The notes: generated by a model not told the origin, from the sequence alone. A stretch of 64,000 nucleotides of DNA from an uncultured Pelagibacteraceae bacterium (GCA_902610315.1 CACLVA010000005.1:1-64000); one strand, 5' to 3'. Positions 8,502-16,800 are shown, counted from the first letter of the stretch. Program-made: numbers and translations.

Positions 8502-9168
8502 AAAATTTTATATAATCTTTTTTACTAATTTCATAGAATGTTATTTCATCACCAGGATTTATTAAATTTGGTTTTTTTTTGTGAGTTGAATCGAATATAC
8601 TTATCGGAGTATTTCCAATTATATTCCATCCACCTGGACTCTCAAAGGTATAAACATTACAGAATTGTTCTGTTATACCGACTGAACCTTTTGGGACTTT
8701 CACCCTAGGGGTTTCTAATCTATTCAGCTGAATTTTATAATTTATATCCCCCAGAAAGGGCATGCCCGCAACAAACCCCGTCATATAACAAAAATAAGTT
8801 TTATTAATAAAAATTTTTATTATATCGCTTTTAGATTTATTTAATTTTTCCTCTAACCTATCGATATCTAGTGAGTATTCTTTATCACAACATATAGGTA
8901 TACTAATTTTAGAACTTTCATTTTTTGTTTCATCATCTAACTTTAAGTTTAGTATATTATTTTTAAGTTCAATAAACGTAGTCTCATTTAAATCAAAAGT
9001 AATTATTAATTTATTATAGGAAGGAGATAAGTTAGTAACTCCTTTTAGGTTTTTATTTTTTAAAGTTCTAAAATATTTTATAACTTTAGAATTAATATCT
9101 TTAGTAACCTCCTCTCCAAAATCGCAATAAATTGCTGCGTCACCAAGATTGACTATATTTTTAATCAT
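8491..9168 (-). CDS. pxpB: 5-oxoprolinase subunit B
   Basis: The 225-residue protein belongs to the KipI/PxpB (allophanate hydrolase subunit 1-type) family. Visible family segments are GDAAIYCDFGEE near the start, YFCYMTGFVAGMPFLGDI (equivalent of the GFxPGFAYLG signature), PRVKVPKGSVGI, and ESPGGWNIIGNTPISIFD. It forms the 5-oxoprolinase complex with PxpC and PxpA. Its ATG lies 3 bases from the divergent first Met of pxpA, so both promoters must overlap coding sequence. The 3-prime end overlaps pxpC by 11 bases. Confidence 0.9.
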   Translation of the reverse strand: MIKNIVNLGDAAIYCDFGEEVTKDINSKVIKYFRTLKNKNLKGVTNLSPSYNKLIITFDLNETTFIELKNNILNLKLDDETKNESSKISIPICCDKEYSLDIDRLEEKLNKSKSDIIKIFINKTYFCYMTGFVAGMPFLGDINYKIQLNRLETPRVKVPKGSVGITEQFCNVYTFESPGGWNIIGNTPISIFDSTHKKKPNLINPGDEITFYEISKKDYIKFYEK

Positions 9169-9171
9169 ACA

Positions 9172-9969
9172 ATGTTATACTTCATGTCAAATTTTATGGA
9201 AATTAATATTAATTGTGATTTAGGTGAAAAATCTAAACATCATTCTACAAGGCACGATCCTGATTTGCTCAAGATTGTAAATTCAGCAAATATCGCTTGT
9301 GGTTTCCATGCTGGTGACGAACAAACAATGATAAATACGATAGAAATTTCAAAAGTTAATAATGTTAGCATTGGTGCACACCCTTCGTTTAATGATCCTG
9401 AAAACTTTGGAAGAAAAAGACACCACTTGCCTGAAGATGTATTAAAAAAACTAATAATTGATCAATATGAAATTTTACAAAATATAGCGGAAAATTGTGG
9501 TACAAAAGTTACTCATATTAAGCCTCATGGAGCATTAAATAACATGGCCTGTGAAGATTTAGGTTTAGCAAAAATATTAGCAGAAACTATTTATAGTATA
9601 GATAAAAATTTAATTTATTTAGTTCCAACCGGATCAAAGATGGAAGAGGCTGCTAGAAAATTTGATATGAAAGTAGCGTGTGAAATATTTGCAGACAGAA
9701 ATTATGAAGATGATGGAAATCTTGTTTCAAGAAGCAAGATAAATGCTGTCATAACTGACCCAAAGAAATGCAAACAACATGTTCTCGACATGGTTGAAAG
9801 TCAGTCTATTAATTGCATGTCTGGTAAGAAAATAAAATGCAGTATAGATTCTATTTGTATTCACGGCGATAACGTAGAGTCTTTAGCAACTGCTAGGCAA
9901 ATTAAAAAAGTGCTTGAAGAAAATAATATTTACCTTAAACCATTAAATAATTTAAAAAAATTTTTATAA
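9172..9969 (+). CDS. pxpA: 5-oxoprolinase subunit A (LamB/YcsF family)
   Basis: Family motifs are clear: ININCDLGE, SANIACGFHAGDE, VSIGAHPSFNDPENFGRK, THIKPHGALNN, CEIFADRNYEDDGNLVSRS and ICIHGDN near the end. This YcsF-fold subunit is thought to act on the ring of 5-oxoproline together with PxpBC. The frame begins at 9172, but the conserved part begins at the Met at 9196 (MEININCDLGE), with another Met at 9184. None has a clear Shine-Dalgarno, so the start is uncertain by 24 bases. It is divergent from pxpB and is followed after 4 bases by a TPR-protein gene on the same strand. Confidence 0.92.
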   Translation: MLYFMSNFMEININCDLGEKSKHHSTRHDPDLLKIVNSANIACGFHAGDEQTMINTIEISKVNNVSIGAHPSFNDPENFGRKRHHLPEDVLKKLIIDQYEILQNIAENCGTKVTHIKPHGALNNMACEDLGLAKILAETIYSIDKNLIYLVPTGSKMEEAARKFDMKVACEIFADRNYEDDGNLVSRSKINAVITDPKKCKQHVLDMVESQSINCMSGKKIKCSIDSICIHGDNVESLATARQIKKVLEENNIYLKPLNNLKKFL

Positions 9970-9973
9970 TCTT

Positions 9974-10480
9974 ATGAAAAAAATAATATTAATAGTTTTT
10001 ATTACATTTTATAGCTCGCTATTGTTTGCAGCAGGTTCAGGTGGAGGCGAAACCAAAAATACAGCTAGCACTGGTCTAAAAGCAGCAACAAAATTTGATA
10101 TCGGAAAAAAATGGGTATCTAAAGCAAAAAAATTTGAGAAAAAGAATAAACAAAATAAAGCTAAAAATGCTTATAAGAAAGCAATTAAAAATTTGTTAGA
10201 GTCAAACAACCAAGATCCAAGTAATCCTGATACTTTGAATCTTTTAGGTTTTTCACATAGAAAAATAGGTGATTACGATAATGCAGAAATCTATTATGCA
10301 ATGGGTTTGGAAATTGATCCAAAACACATAGGTATCAATGAATACATGGGTGAACTTTTTGTTGTTACTAATAGAATAGATGAAGCAAAAAAAAGGTTAG
10401 CTGTTTTAAAAGATTGCAATTGTAAAGAGTATAATGAACTTAAGCACGTAATTGATGGAACAAAACAATCAAAATATTAG
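9974..10480 (+). CDS. Exported TPR-repeat protein
   Basis: The 168-residue protein has an N-terminal signal-like segment (IILIVFITFYSSLLFAAG), a Gly/Thr/Ser linker, a basic region, and then about two and a half tetratricopeptide repeats: NPDTLNLLGFSHRKIGDYDNAEIYYAMGLEIDPKHIGINEYMGELFVVTNRIDEAKKRL. TPRs mediate protein-protein contacts and this one should sit in the periplasm. A Cys pair (DCNC) near residue 155 could form a disulphide. It follows pxpA after 4 bases and overlaps the convergent dctM stop by 4 bases. Similar small TPR proteins near TRAP transporters exist, but no specific role can be assigned. Confidence 0.75.
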   Translation: MKKIILIVFITFYSSLLFAAGSGGGETKNTASTGLKAATKFDIGKKWVSKAKKFEKKNKQNKAKNAYKKAIKNLLESNNQDPSNPDTLNLLGFSHRKIGDYDNAEIYYAMGLEIDPKHIGINEYMGELFVVTNRIDEAKKRLAVLKDCNCKEYNELKHVIDGTKQSKY

Positions 10481-11787
10481 GTAATATTTTTAATCATTTG
10501 ATCTGGTAACCACGTCACTAATTCAGGGAAAATTATTATTATAAATGTTGCAAGTATCATTAACAAAAATAATGGAAATGCACTTTTTGCTATAAAGCCC
10601 ATATCTTTTCCAGCCATACCTTGAAGCACAAATAAATTAAAACCGACTGGTGGTGTAATTTGTGCCATTTCGACAACAACTACAAGAAAAATTCCGAACC
10701 AAATCATATCAAAACCAGCTTGCCTTATCATAGGTTCTATAATTGCCATTGTTAAAACTACAGCTGATATTCCATCCAAAAACATTCCCAAAATAATATA
10801 AAATATCATTAAAACGAAAATTAAAATATAAGGGGAAAGTTCTAGACTATTTATCCATAAAGCTAAATTTCTTGGTAGACCTGTAAATCCCATTGCAAGG
10901 GATAAAAATGCAGATCCAGCTAATATGAAAGAAATCATACAGGATGTTTTTGTAGCCCCTAATAAAGAGTTTTTAAAATTACTCCAACTTAAACTTTTTT
11001 GAAAATAGGAAAGAATTAATGCGCCAACGACTCCTAGTGATGCTGCTTCAGTAGCGGTTGCAATACCTGTATAGATAGAGCCAATAACTGAAAGTATCAA
11101 GATTATTACAGGAATTAGTTGACCAGATTTTTTTACTTTATCAATAAAACTATATTGATTATTAATGCTTGGCATATCTTTTTTATTAAACAAAGACCAT
11201 AAAATTACGTAGCCCATAAAAATTAACGCAATCATTATTCCAGGTATAATTCCAGCTACAAATAATTTTGCAATGGACTCTTGAACTGTTACGCCGTAAA
11301 TAATCAAAATTATTGAAGGTGGAATTAATAATCCTAAGGTTCCAGAACCAGCTAGACTACCTAGTAAAATTTTTTCAGGATAATTTCTTTTTCTAAGCTC
11401 CGGAATTGACATTTTTCCAACTGTGGCAACAGTAGCAGCTGAAGATCCAGATATTGCAGCGAATAGTGCACACCCTACTACGTTAACATGAATTAATCCA
11501 CCAGGTAGTTTTTGCATCCAAGGTGATAATCCCTCAAACAAATTCTCTGATAACTTTGTTCTAAATAAAATTTCTCCCATCCAGACAAACAGTGGTAAGG
11601 CTGTTAAAGTCCAAGAGGATGATGTCCCCCAAATAATTGTTGCCATTGCATCTCCAACTGGTCTTGAAGTGAATAAAGTCATCGCAATTGCGGAAACACC
11701 TATCATACTTAATGCAACCCAGACTCCAGTACTTAAGAACAATAAAAGAACTGAAATAAAAAATAAACTTAGTAATAATTCAGTCAT
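10477..11787 (-). CDS. dctM: TRAP transporter large permease (DctM family)
   Basis: The 436-residue hydrophobic protein has about a dozen membrane segments and the hallmarks of the DctM/ion-transporter superfamily: AISGSSAATVATVGKMSIPELRKRNYPEKILLGSLAGSGTLGLLIPPSIILIIYG, GMFLDGISAVVLTMAIIEP, and AQITPPVGFNLFVLQGMAG. It is the sodium-coupled transport subunit working with DctQ and the binding protein DctP. Its start overlaps the dctQ stop by 8 bases, and its stop overlaps the convergent TPR gene by 4. The substrate cannot be read from the permease; organic acids are the general ligand class. Confidence 0.93.
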   Translation of the reverse strand: MTELLLSLFFISVLLLFLSTGVWVALSMIGVSAIAMTLFTSRPVGDAMATIIWGTSSSWTLTALPLFVWMGEILFRTKLSENLFEGLSPWMQKLPGGLIHVNVVGCALFAAISGSSAATVATVGKMSIPELRKRNYPEKILLGSLAGSGTLGLLIPPSIILIIYGVTVQESIAKLFVAGIIPGIMIALIFMGYVILWSLFNKKDMPSINNQYSFIDKVKKSGQLIPVIILILSVIGSIYTGIATATEAASLGVVGALILSYFQKSLSWSNFKNSLLGATKTSCMISFILAGSAFLSLAMGFTGLPRNLALWINSLELSPYILIFVLMIFYIILGMFLDGISAVVLTMAIIEPMIRQAGFDMIWFGIFLVVVVEMAQITPPVGFNLFVLQGMAGKDMGFIAKSAFPLFLLMILATFIIIIFPELVTWLPDQMIKNIT

Positions 11788-12265
11788 TTTTGTAAAAATA
11801 TTTTAATAGATGGTGTAAAAAACATATAAAAAGAATGATTGAACCTAAAGCTAAAGGTGATTGAGGGATCCATATTAATATTTCATCGGCACCTTCGCTT
11901 CGCTCTTCGAATTTATATGAAATAATAAGCATTTTAATAAAATAAAATGCTAAATAACCTGAAAAAATTGAAGCTACTAATAGACACCAGATTTCAAATG
12001 TTTTTTTGAATTTCTTATTTAGTTTTTCAATGAATAATGTAATTCTTATATGTCCCCCTTCTCCAAATGTATAAGCTAAAGCAAAGAATGTAGAAGCGGC
12101 CATGCAATAACCTGAGTATTCGGATAGCCCCCGAATATAAAAACCAAATATTCTAGAGCAAATACCTAATAATATAAATATAGCTATAAGTATTAAAAAT
12201 ATAGCAGCAACGTACCCAGAAAATTTATAGATTTTTTCTAGATAAAAATTAATTCTATTAAGCAT
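11780..12265 (-). CDS. dctQ: TRAP transporter small permease (DctQ family)
   Basis: At 161 residues with four predicted membrane helices, it matches DctQ in size and layout. Family-typical text includes RGLSEYSGYCMAASTFFALAYTFGEGGHIRI and the C-terminal IPQSPLALGSIILFICFLHHLLKYF. It is the small membrane partner of DctM. The start codon is preceded, within 6 bases, by a 12-bp hairpin, so there is no free Shine-Dalgarno. The gene overlaps dctM by 8 bases. Confidence 0.9.
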   Translation of the reverse strand: MLNRINFYLEKIYKFSGYVAAIFLILIAIFILLGICSRIFGFYIRGLSEYSGYCMAASTFFALAYTFGEGGHIRITLFIEKLNKKFKKTFEIWCLLVASIFSGYLAFYFIKMLIISYKFEERSEGADEILIWIPQSPLALGSIILFICFLHHLLKYFYKND

Positions 12266-12271
12266 ATGATA

Positions 12272-12299
12272 AAAGGCCGTTAAAATATTAACGGCCTTT
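12272..12299 (-). terminator. Hairpin between dctP and dctQ
   Basis: A perfect 12-bp inverted repeat, AAAGGCCGTTAA / TTAACGGCCTTT, has a 4-base loop. On the minus strand the stem ends in TTTT, then ATCATATG where ATG is the dctQ start. It lies 12 bases after the dctP stop. It can act as an attenuating terminator, as a 3-prime stabiliser of dctP mRNA, or as a structure masking the dctQ ribosome site. Confidence 0.75.
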
Positions 12300-12311
12300 A
12301 AAAAAGATTAT

Positions 12312-13280
12312 TTAATAAGCGGATAAAACAGATTGACCTCTAGCACCAGCTTTCTTTGTCCATTCAGATGCCATTTGAGATCCAACTTTTTCGAAATGTT
12401 GTTTCAATGCAGAATTAACTTTACCGACACGCATTCCAGCATCAGCTAAGGCTTTCTTGTCATTCTTGTTTCCCATTTTTGAAAGTTGCCACCCTTTTCT
12501 TTCAGCAAGAGCCGCTTCTTTCATAATTAAGTCTTGAGTTTCTTTATCTAATTTATTCCAAGCTTTTTTGTTTGCAATAATCATATTTTTTGGAAACCAA
12601 GCAGCTATATCATAGAAATATTTAACTCCGTTTTCCCAAATCTTGCTGTTCTTACCAGTTGTTGGTGAAGTAATCATACTTTCAACAGCTCCTGTAGAAA
12701 ATGCTTGAGATATCTCTGCTGCTTCGATTTTGGTTGGAGCCATACCGGTAAGCTCAGCAATTCTAATTGTAGCACCATTATAAGCTCTAAACTTTAATCC
12801 TTTTAAATCTTCAACACTATTTATCTCTTTTTTAGAATATAAACCTTGAGCAGGCCATGGCACCGCATATAAAAATACCAAACCTTTAGCATCTAAACTT
12901 TTTGTTATTTCGGCTTTTGATGCTTTATATAACTTCATAGCATCTGTGTACGATGTAGCTAAAAAAGGTAAAGAGTCGATTTCTAGTAAAGGATCTTCTT
13001 TACCTAATGCCGACATAAATCTTTCACCAATCGGAGCTTGTCCTGTTCTTACTGCTCTAAAAATTTCTCCACCTTTGAATAATGATCCACCTGGGTGAGT
13101 GACTATAGTAAGTTTACCACCACTTTTTTCAGTTACATTTTTTGCAAATTCGGTTGCATTTGCAGAATGAAAATTACCCGCACCATAAGCTAACGCCATA
13201 TCCCATTTTTCAGCATATGATACATTTGAAAGTAAAAGTAGTGATGTTAATATTGAAATAAAGTATTTTATTATTCTCAT
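12312..13280 (-). CDS. dctP: TRAP transporter substrate-binding protein (DctP family)
   Basis: The signal peptide (IIKYFISILTSLLLLSNVSYA) precedes a 300-residue DctP-fold protein. Typical segments are GGSLFKGGEIFRAVRTGQAPIGE, the ligand-binding Arg region DLKGLKFRAYNGATIRIAELTGMAPTKIEAAEISQAFSTGAVESMITSPTTG, and WFPKNMIIANKKAWNKLDKETQDLI. It captures an organic-acid ligand in the periplasm for DctQM. The start is well supported by a perfect AGGAGGTG ribosome site 3 bases upstream, much stronger than at most genes here. The 115-base gap upstream separates it from the divergent terC-like gene and should hold both promoters; I could not pick a convincing pair of boxes. Confidence 0.93.
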   Translation of the reverse strand: MRIIKYFISILTSLLLLSNVSYAEKWDMALAYGAGNFHSANATEFAKNVTEKSGGKLTIVTHPGGSLFKGGEIFRAVRTGQAPIGERFMSALGKEDPLLEIDSLPFLATSYTDAMKLYKASKAEITKSLDAKGLVFLYAVPWPAQGLYSKKEINSVEDLKGLKFRAYNGATIRIAELTGMAPTKIEAAEISQAFSTGAVESMITSPTTGKNSKIWENGVKYFYDIAAWFPKNMIIANKKAWNKLDKETQDLIMKEAALAERKGWQLSKMGNKNDKKALADAGMRVGKVNSALKQHFEKVGSQMASEWTKKAGARGQSVLSAY

Positions 13281-13395
13281 TTCACCTCCTCTTTATAAAA
13301 ATATATTTGATTATTAATTTAATGTTAAATCAATAAAAAAATTGTCTACTTTTAATTGAAAAATCCAAATATTCATTTAATATCTAATAATTCCA

Positions 13396-14022
13396 ATGGA
13401 ACAATCTCTATTTATTGAGCAATCTTTAATTCTTTTACAAATAATATTCATTGATATTATTTTGGCTGCAGATAACGCAATAATAATCGGCTTAATAGCT
13501 GCTAACTTTGTTCCAAAACATAGAAGACAAATTATACTTTGGGGTGTTGCAGGTGCATTAATTTTTAAAGTTATTTTTGCAATTTTTGCAACTTATTTAT
13601 TTAAGTTTTATTTTATTAAAATTTTAGGTGGGCTACTATTAATTTGGATAGTTTATGATTTAAGAAAAGACTTATTTGAAATTAAGAAAGTTAAATCACC
13701 AACAAAAGTTTCTAAGGAGCCCTCATATATACAAAGTGTGTATAAAGTTTTATTTGCAGATATAACAATTAGTTTTGATAATGTTATTGGTGTTGTTGGG
13801 GCTTCTAAAGGTTATTTTGGTTTTATGATTTTTGGTTTAGTTTTGTCAGTTATTTTAACTGGAGCTCTTGCAACATATCTTGCAAACTATATTCAAAAAC
13901 ATTTATGGATTGCTTATGTGGGTTTAGCATTTATTTTACTTGTTGCTATTCAATTAATAATAGGTGGATTAGTGGATTTAGAAATTTTACGAGTAAATGA
14001 GGAATTTAAAAAATATTTTTAA
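13396..14022 (+). CDS. TerC/YjbE-family integral membrane protein
   Basis: The 208-residue protein has seven or so membrane segments and both TerC-type acidic motifs inside helices: DIILAADNAIIIGLIA near the start and FADITISFDNVIGVVGA in the middle. TerC-family proteins are implicated in metal (manganese or calcium) efflux or in metal supply to exported enzymes; which applies here is unknown. The start at 13396 has no obvious Shine-Dalgarno. The next gene begins 9 bases downstream on the same strand, so the two are probably co-transcribed. Confidence 0.85.
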   Translation: MEQSLFIEQSLILLQIIFIDIILAADNAIIIGLIAANFVPKHRRQIILWGVAGALIFKVIFAIFATYLFKFYFIKILGGLLLIWIVYDLRKDLFEIKKVKSPTKVSKEPSYIQSVYKVLFADITISFDNVIGVVGASKGYFGFMIFGLVLSVILTGALATYLANYIQKHLWIAYVGLAFILLVAIQLIIGGLVDLEILRVNEEFKKYF

Positions 14023-14031
14023 ATATCAAAT

Positions 14032-14724
14032 ATGAAAAAATTGTTAATCATTATAGTATTAATTTTTTCAACACACTTAGCACAAAGTCAGGAATGTAAT
14101 TTAAATCCAGAGCGAGGGAGTAAAAATTATATTATTGGCTATGGATCCTTAATGGATAAAGAATCGAGAATTAGAACAAATAAATCAGCTTTTGTAGTTA
14201 AACCTATTTTGATCAAAGGTTTTGAAAGAACTTGGGGCCTTCAGGGAGGAATGTACAAAATTACTTTTTTAACAATCATTAAAAAAGAAAACTCAGCTGT
14301 AAATGCAGTTTATTACCCAGTTTCAATAAAGGACTTGAATAAGACAGATAAAAGAGAGAGTGGCTATTGTAGAGTAAAAGTTGAAGGCAAAGATTTAAGT
14401 TTCTATGGAAAAAAAATTAAAACCAAAAATAAAAACTTTTGGGTTTATGCAGCTAATCCAGGAAAAATAGAAAAACCAAATAATAGTCATCCAATTGTTC
14501 AATCATATGTAGATTTATTTATAGGTGGTTGTTTTCAGATTAAGGAGAGATATAAAATTAATGAATTTCCAAAACAATGTGTAGAAACAACTACTGAATG
14601 GTCAAAGCATTGGGTAAATGATAGAGTACATGCTAGAAGGCCATTTCTAGTGCCAAATTTTTATAAAATAGATAAACTTTTATCAAATTACTTTGACTAC
14701 TATTTAGAAAATAAATACCAATAA
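14032..14724 (+). CDS. Exported gamma-glutamylcyclotransferase-like protein
   Basis: The signal peptide (KKLLIIIVLIFSTHLAQS) is followed by NYIIGYGSLMDKESR, the YGSL substrate-loop motif of the GGCT/AIG2 fold, then FERTWGLQGG, AVYYPV, and KRESGYCRVKV, which carries the Glu expected at the catalytic position. GGCT enzymes release 5-oxoproline from gamma-glutamyl amines or peptides. An exported version would act in the periplasm. It is 230 residues, longer than minimal GGCTs (about 150), with a C-terminal half rich in aromatic residues that may cover the active site. The window also encodes PxpABC, which consumes 5-oxoproline, a suggestive functional link. It abuts the convergent gene at 14725 with no gap. 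Confidence 0.7.
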   Translation: MKKLLIIIVLIFSTHLAQSQECNLNPERGSKNYIIGYGSLMDKESRIRTNKSAFVVKPILIKGFERTWGLQGGMYKITFLTIIKKENSAVNAVYYPVSIKDLNKTDKRESGYCRVKVEGKDLSFYGKKIKTKNKNFWVYAANPGKIEKPNNSHPIVQSYVDLFIGGCFQIKERYKINEFPKQCVETTTEWSKHWVNDRVHARRPFLVPNFYKIDKLLSNYFDYYLENKYQ

Positions 14725-15360
14725 TCACATTTTATACTCAAAATTTTGAGTGGTTTCATTGACTCCAATCTCTATGGCGCCGTTACTTAAATGAAATTTT
14801 CTAGCCATATCAGTAAGCGGTGATAGTGTTACTAATCTATTTAAATGATTTGTTTTTTTTATTTTTTTAAAAACTTCTTTTACAATTAATCTTCCACCGC
14901 CTTTTTTTTTTGACCAAACAGTATATGCAATAGCAATTTGACCAACTTTAAAATCTCTATTGATACTCTGAAGATAAGCATCTTTACTCATCATATCTAG
15001 CTCTTCCACAGTTTTCGGAATACTATTTGTAAACGCAAAACACATTACCGCGTGTATTTCATCTTGATACTTAACACCATATATTTTTCTACCAAAACTT
15101 GTTCTAAAATCATTATCTAATTCTGGTCTTACTGGATCATCATTAGTATTACAGCTCGGCAACTCAATAATTTCAGCACCTTTAACCCAGTCAAAAAAAT
15201 TTTTCACAGATTTTCCAATATCAATTTTTTTACCTTTAATGGAAGTATTAAATTTTTTAGATATTAAATCCTTTTTTTTTGTAATTGAGCGTTTGAATAT
15301 TTTGCTTTTTCTTTTTAAAGCGACTTTTATTTTTCTTTTTAATGGTTTTTTTTTGGTCAT
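14725..15360 (-). CDS. Uncharacterised protein with GNAT-like C-terminal region and Lys-rich N-terminus
   Basis: The first 50 residues are extremely basic (KKKPLKRKIKVALKRKSKIFKRS) and probably disordered or nucleic-acid binding. From about residue 65 the chain looks globular: ELDNDFRTSFGRKIYGVKYQDEIHAVMCFAFTN, then QIAIAYTVWSKKKGGGRLIVKEVFKKI and LSPLTDMARKFHLSNGAIEIG. The beta-strand, glycine-rich loop and helix order is reminiscent of GNAT acyltransferases, where the glycine loop binds acyl-CoA, but the canonical Q/RxxGxG/A motif is not exact. There is no signal peptide. It is 25 bases downstream of proC on the same strand. I do not recognise a specific function. Confidence 0.6.
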   Translation of the reverse strand: MTKKKPLKRKIKVALKRKSKIFKRSITKKKDLISKKFNTSIKGKKIDIGKSVKNFFDWVKGAEIIELPSCNTNDDPVRPELDNDFRTSFGRKIYGVKYQDEIHAVMCFAFTNSIPKTVEELDMMSKDAYLQSINRDFKVGQIAIAYTVWSKKKGGGRLIVKEVFKKIKKTNHLNRLVTLSPLTDMARKFHLSNGAIEIGVNETTQNFEYKM

Positions 15361-15385
15361 TTTTTAATTTATAAACTAAATTATT

Positions 15386-16162
15386 TTAATTAGATTGTGA
15401 CTTTTTTAACCTTTTTATTATTCTATTAGATGTTTTTTCAAGTAATCTATAAAAACCAGCTTTTCGCAAATCTTTAACCGCTTGCTCATTCAGGCCGCCG
15501 GGTGTTTGCGATTCTCGAACAAGTTTTTTTAGATTTTTGTTATGATTAAAAGCGTCTTCTGATAACGCAAGGAATAGAGATGATATATACTTTTGTGCAT
15601 TTTCTTTTTTTATTCCTCTCTTAACTAACCAATTTGATAACGAGTACAAGATTTCATAAAAAGGAGCCATCATAGCAGAAGTAGTCCAAAAATTTAGTGA
15701 TAACTTCTCATTGCTGATTTCAACTGTAGATCCTAATTTATCAAAAAACTTTTTAACCTTACTATTTGGTGGATAAATTGGTACGGGCCCTTTACATAAC
15801 GCAATTGGTGGTAATGGTATTGCTCTAACAATATTTGATTTTAATCCAATAATTTTTTTTAGTTGAGTTAAATTAATTGTTGAAATGAAACTAATTATCA
15901 TCTTATTTTTATTGAATTTTAAACTATTTAAAATTTTATTTCCTACATTTGGTGTTACCGCAAGAAAGACCCAGTCAGATTTATTAATAATATCTTGATT
16001 ATTTTTAATTATTTTAATTTTTTTACTTTTGAGTTTTAAAATTCTTGAAATTTTTTTATTTCTTTCAGATACAAATATTTTTGAAATTTTTAATTTTGAT
16101 TTAATTACACCTGTTACAATCGCTTTTGTTATCTGTCCCGTTCCTATGAAACCTATTTTCAT
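15386..16162 (-). CDS. proC: Pyrroline-5-carboxylate reductase
   Basis: The N-terminus is a dinucleotide-binding site (KIGFIGTGQITKAIVTGVIKS), followed by SDWVFLAVTPN, NIVRAIPLPPIALCKGPVPIYP and the C-terminal signature SQTPGGLNEQAVKDLRKAG, in which the Thr-Pro-Gly-Gly-Leu-Asn-Glu-Gln string is diagnostic of ProC. It reduces pyrroline-5-carboxylate to proline using NAD(P)H. The protein has 258 residues, slightly short. It lies 18 bases downstream of the LysE-family exporter. The substitution of an acidic N-terminal glycine-loop residue by Gln (GTGQIT rather than GxGNMA) is a mild variation. Confidence 0.9.
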   Translation of the reverse strand: MKIGFIGTGQITKAIVTGVIKSKLKISKIFVSERNKKISRILKLKSKKIKIIKNNQDIINKSDWVFLAVTPNVGNKILNSLKFNKNKMIISFISTINLTQLKKIIGLKSNIVRAIPLPPIALCKGPVPIYPPNSKVKKFFDKLGSTVEISNEKLSLNFWTTSAMMAPFYEILYSLSNWLVKRGIKKENAQKYISSLFLALSEDAFNHNKNLKKLVRESQTPGGLNEQAVKDLRKAGFYRLLEKTSNRIIKRLKKSQSN

Positions 16163-16180
16163 AATGAATTAATATAATTG

Positions 16181-16795
16181 TTAATAATTTTGTGTAAATC
16201 CAATAAAAATTGCAATTAAAATCAATACACACGCCGAAATTGTGTTTAATACTCTTGGATTTGCGTTGATCCATGTCAAAAGTTTTTTGGCTAAGATTGC
16301 ATAGCCAATAAGTGAGATAAAATCTAATACCATATATGTAATTATAAGAATTACAAATTGGAAAATATAATTTTCATTAAAATTTATAAACTGAGGAAAG
16401 ATTAATGGAAAAAATATCCAAGCTTTTGGACTTGTTCCAGCTACAATAAATCCATCTTTAAAAAAAGATAACAATTTTTTTGATTTTGTTGATGCTTTGT
16501 TAAAATTTGTCGGGCTAGACTTATAGATATCATAAGAAAGATAAAATAAATAAGCTACACCAAACCATTTTAAAATATTTAATGTTTCACTATTATTAGC
16601 AATGAAGGATCCTATAAAAAATATTACTAAAGTAGCTTGTATTAGATTTGCAGTAATATCTCCTAATGCAATCCAAATACAATTTCTTGTTCCATAATTC
16701 ATCGCATATGAAATAATTACAATCCTTGGTGTGCCTGGAGTTATAAATAAAAAAAGTATAATTTGTAAAAAGAGAAAATAATCTAAGGGAAGCAT
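16181..16795 (-). CDS. LysE/RhtB-family amino-acid exporter
   Basis: This 204-residue protein has six predicted membrane helices and the family start: FLFITPGTPRIVIISYAMNYGTRNCIWIALGDITANLIQ, in which the Pro-Gly-Pro motif of LysE/RhtB exporters reads PGTPR. The mid-protein segment KDGFIVAGTSPKAWIFFPLIFPQFIN is also typical. It should export an amino acid or derivative across the inner membrane. The start codon lies 5 bases from a perfect 10-bp hairpin in the leader, with no free Shine-Dalgarno, suggesting leader-based control. It is followed by proC after 18 bases. Confidence 0.85.
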   Translation of the reverse strand: MLPLDYFLFLQIILFLFITPGTPRIVIISYAMNYGTRNCIWIALGDITANLIQATLVIFFIGSFIANNSETLNILKWFGVAYLFYLSYDIYKSSPTNFNKASTKSKKLLSFFKDGFIVAGTSPKAWIFFPLIFPQFINFNENYIFQFVILIITYMVLDFISLIGYAILAKKLLTWINANPRVLNTISACVLILIAIFIGFTQNY

Positions 16796-16800
16796 TATGG

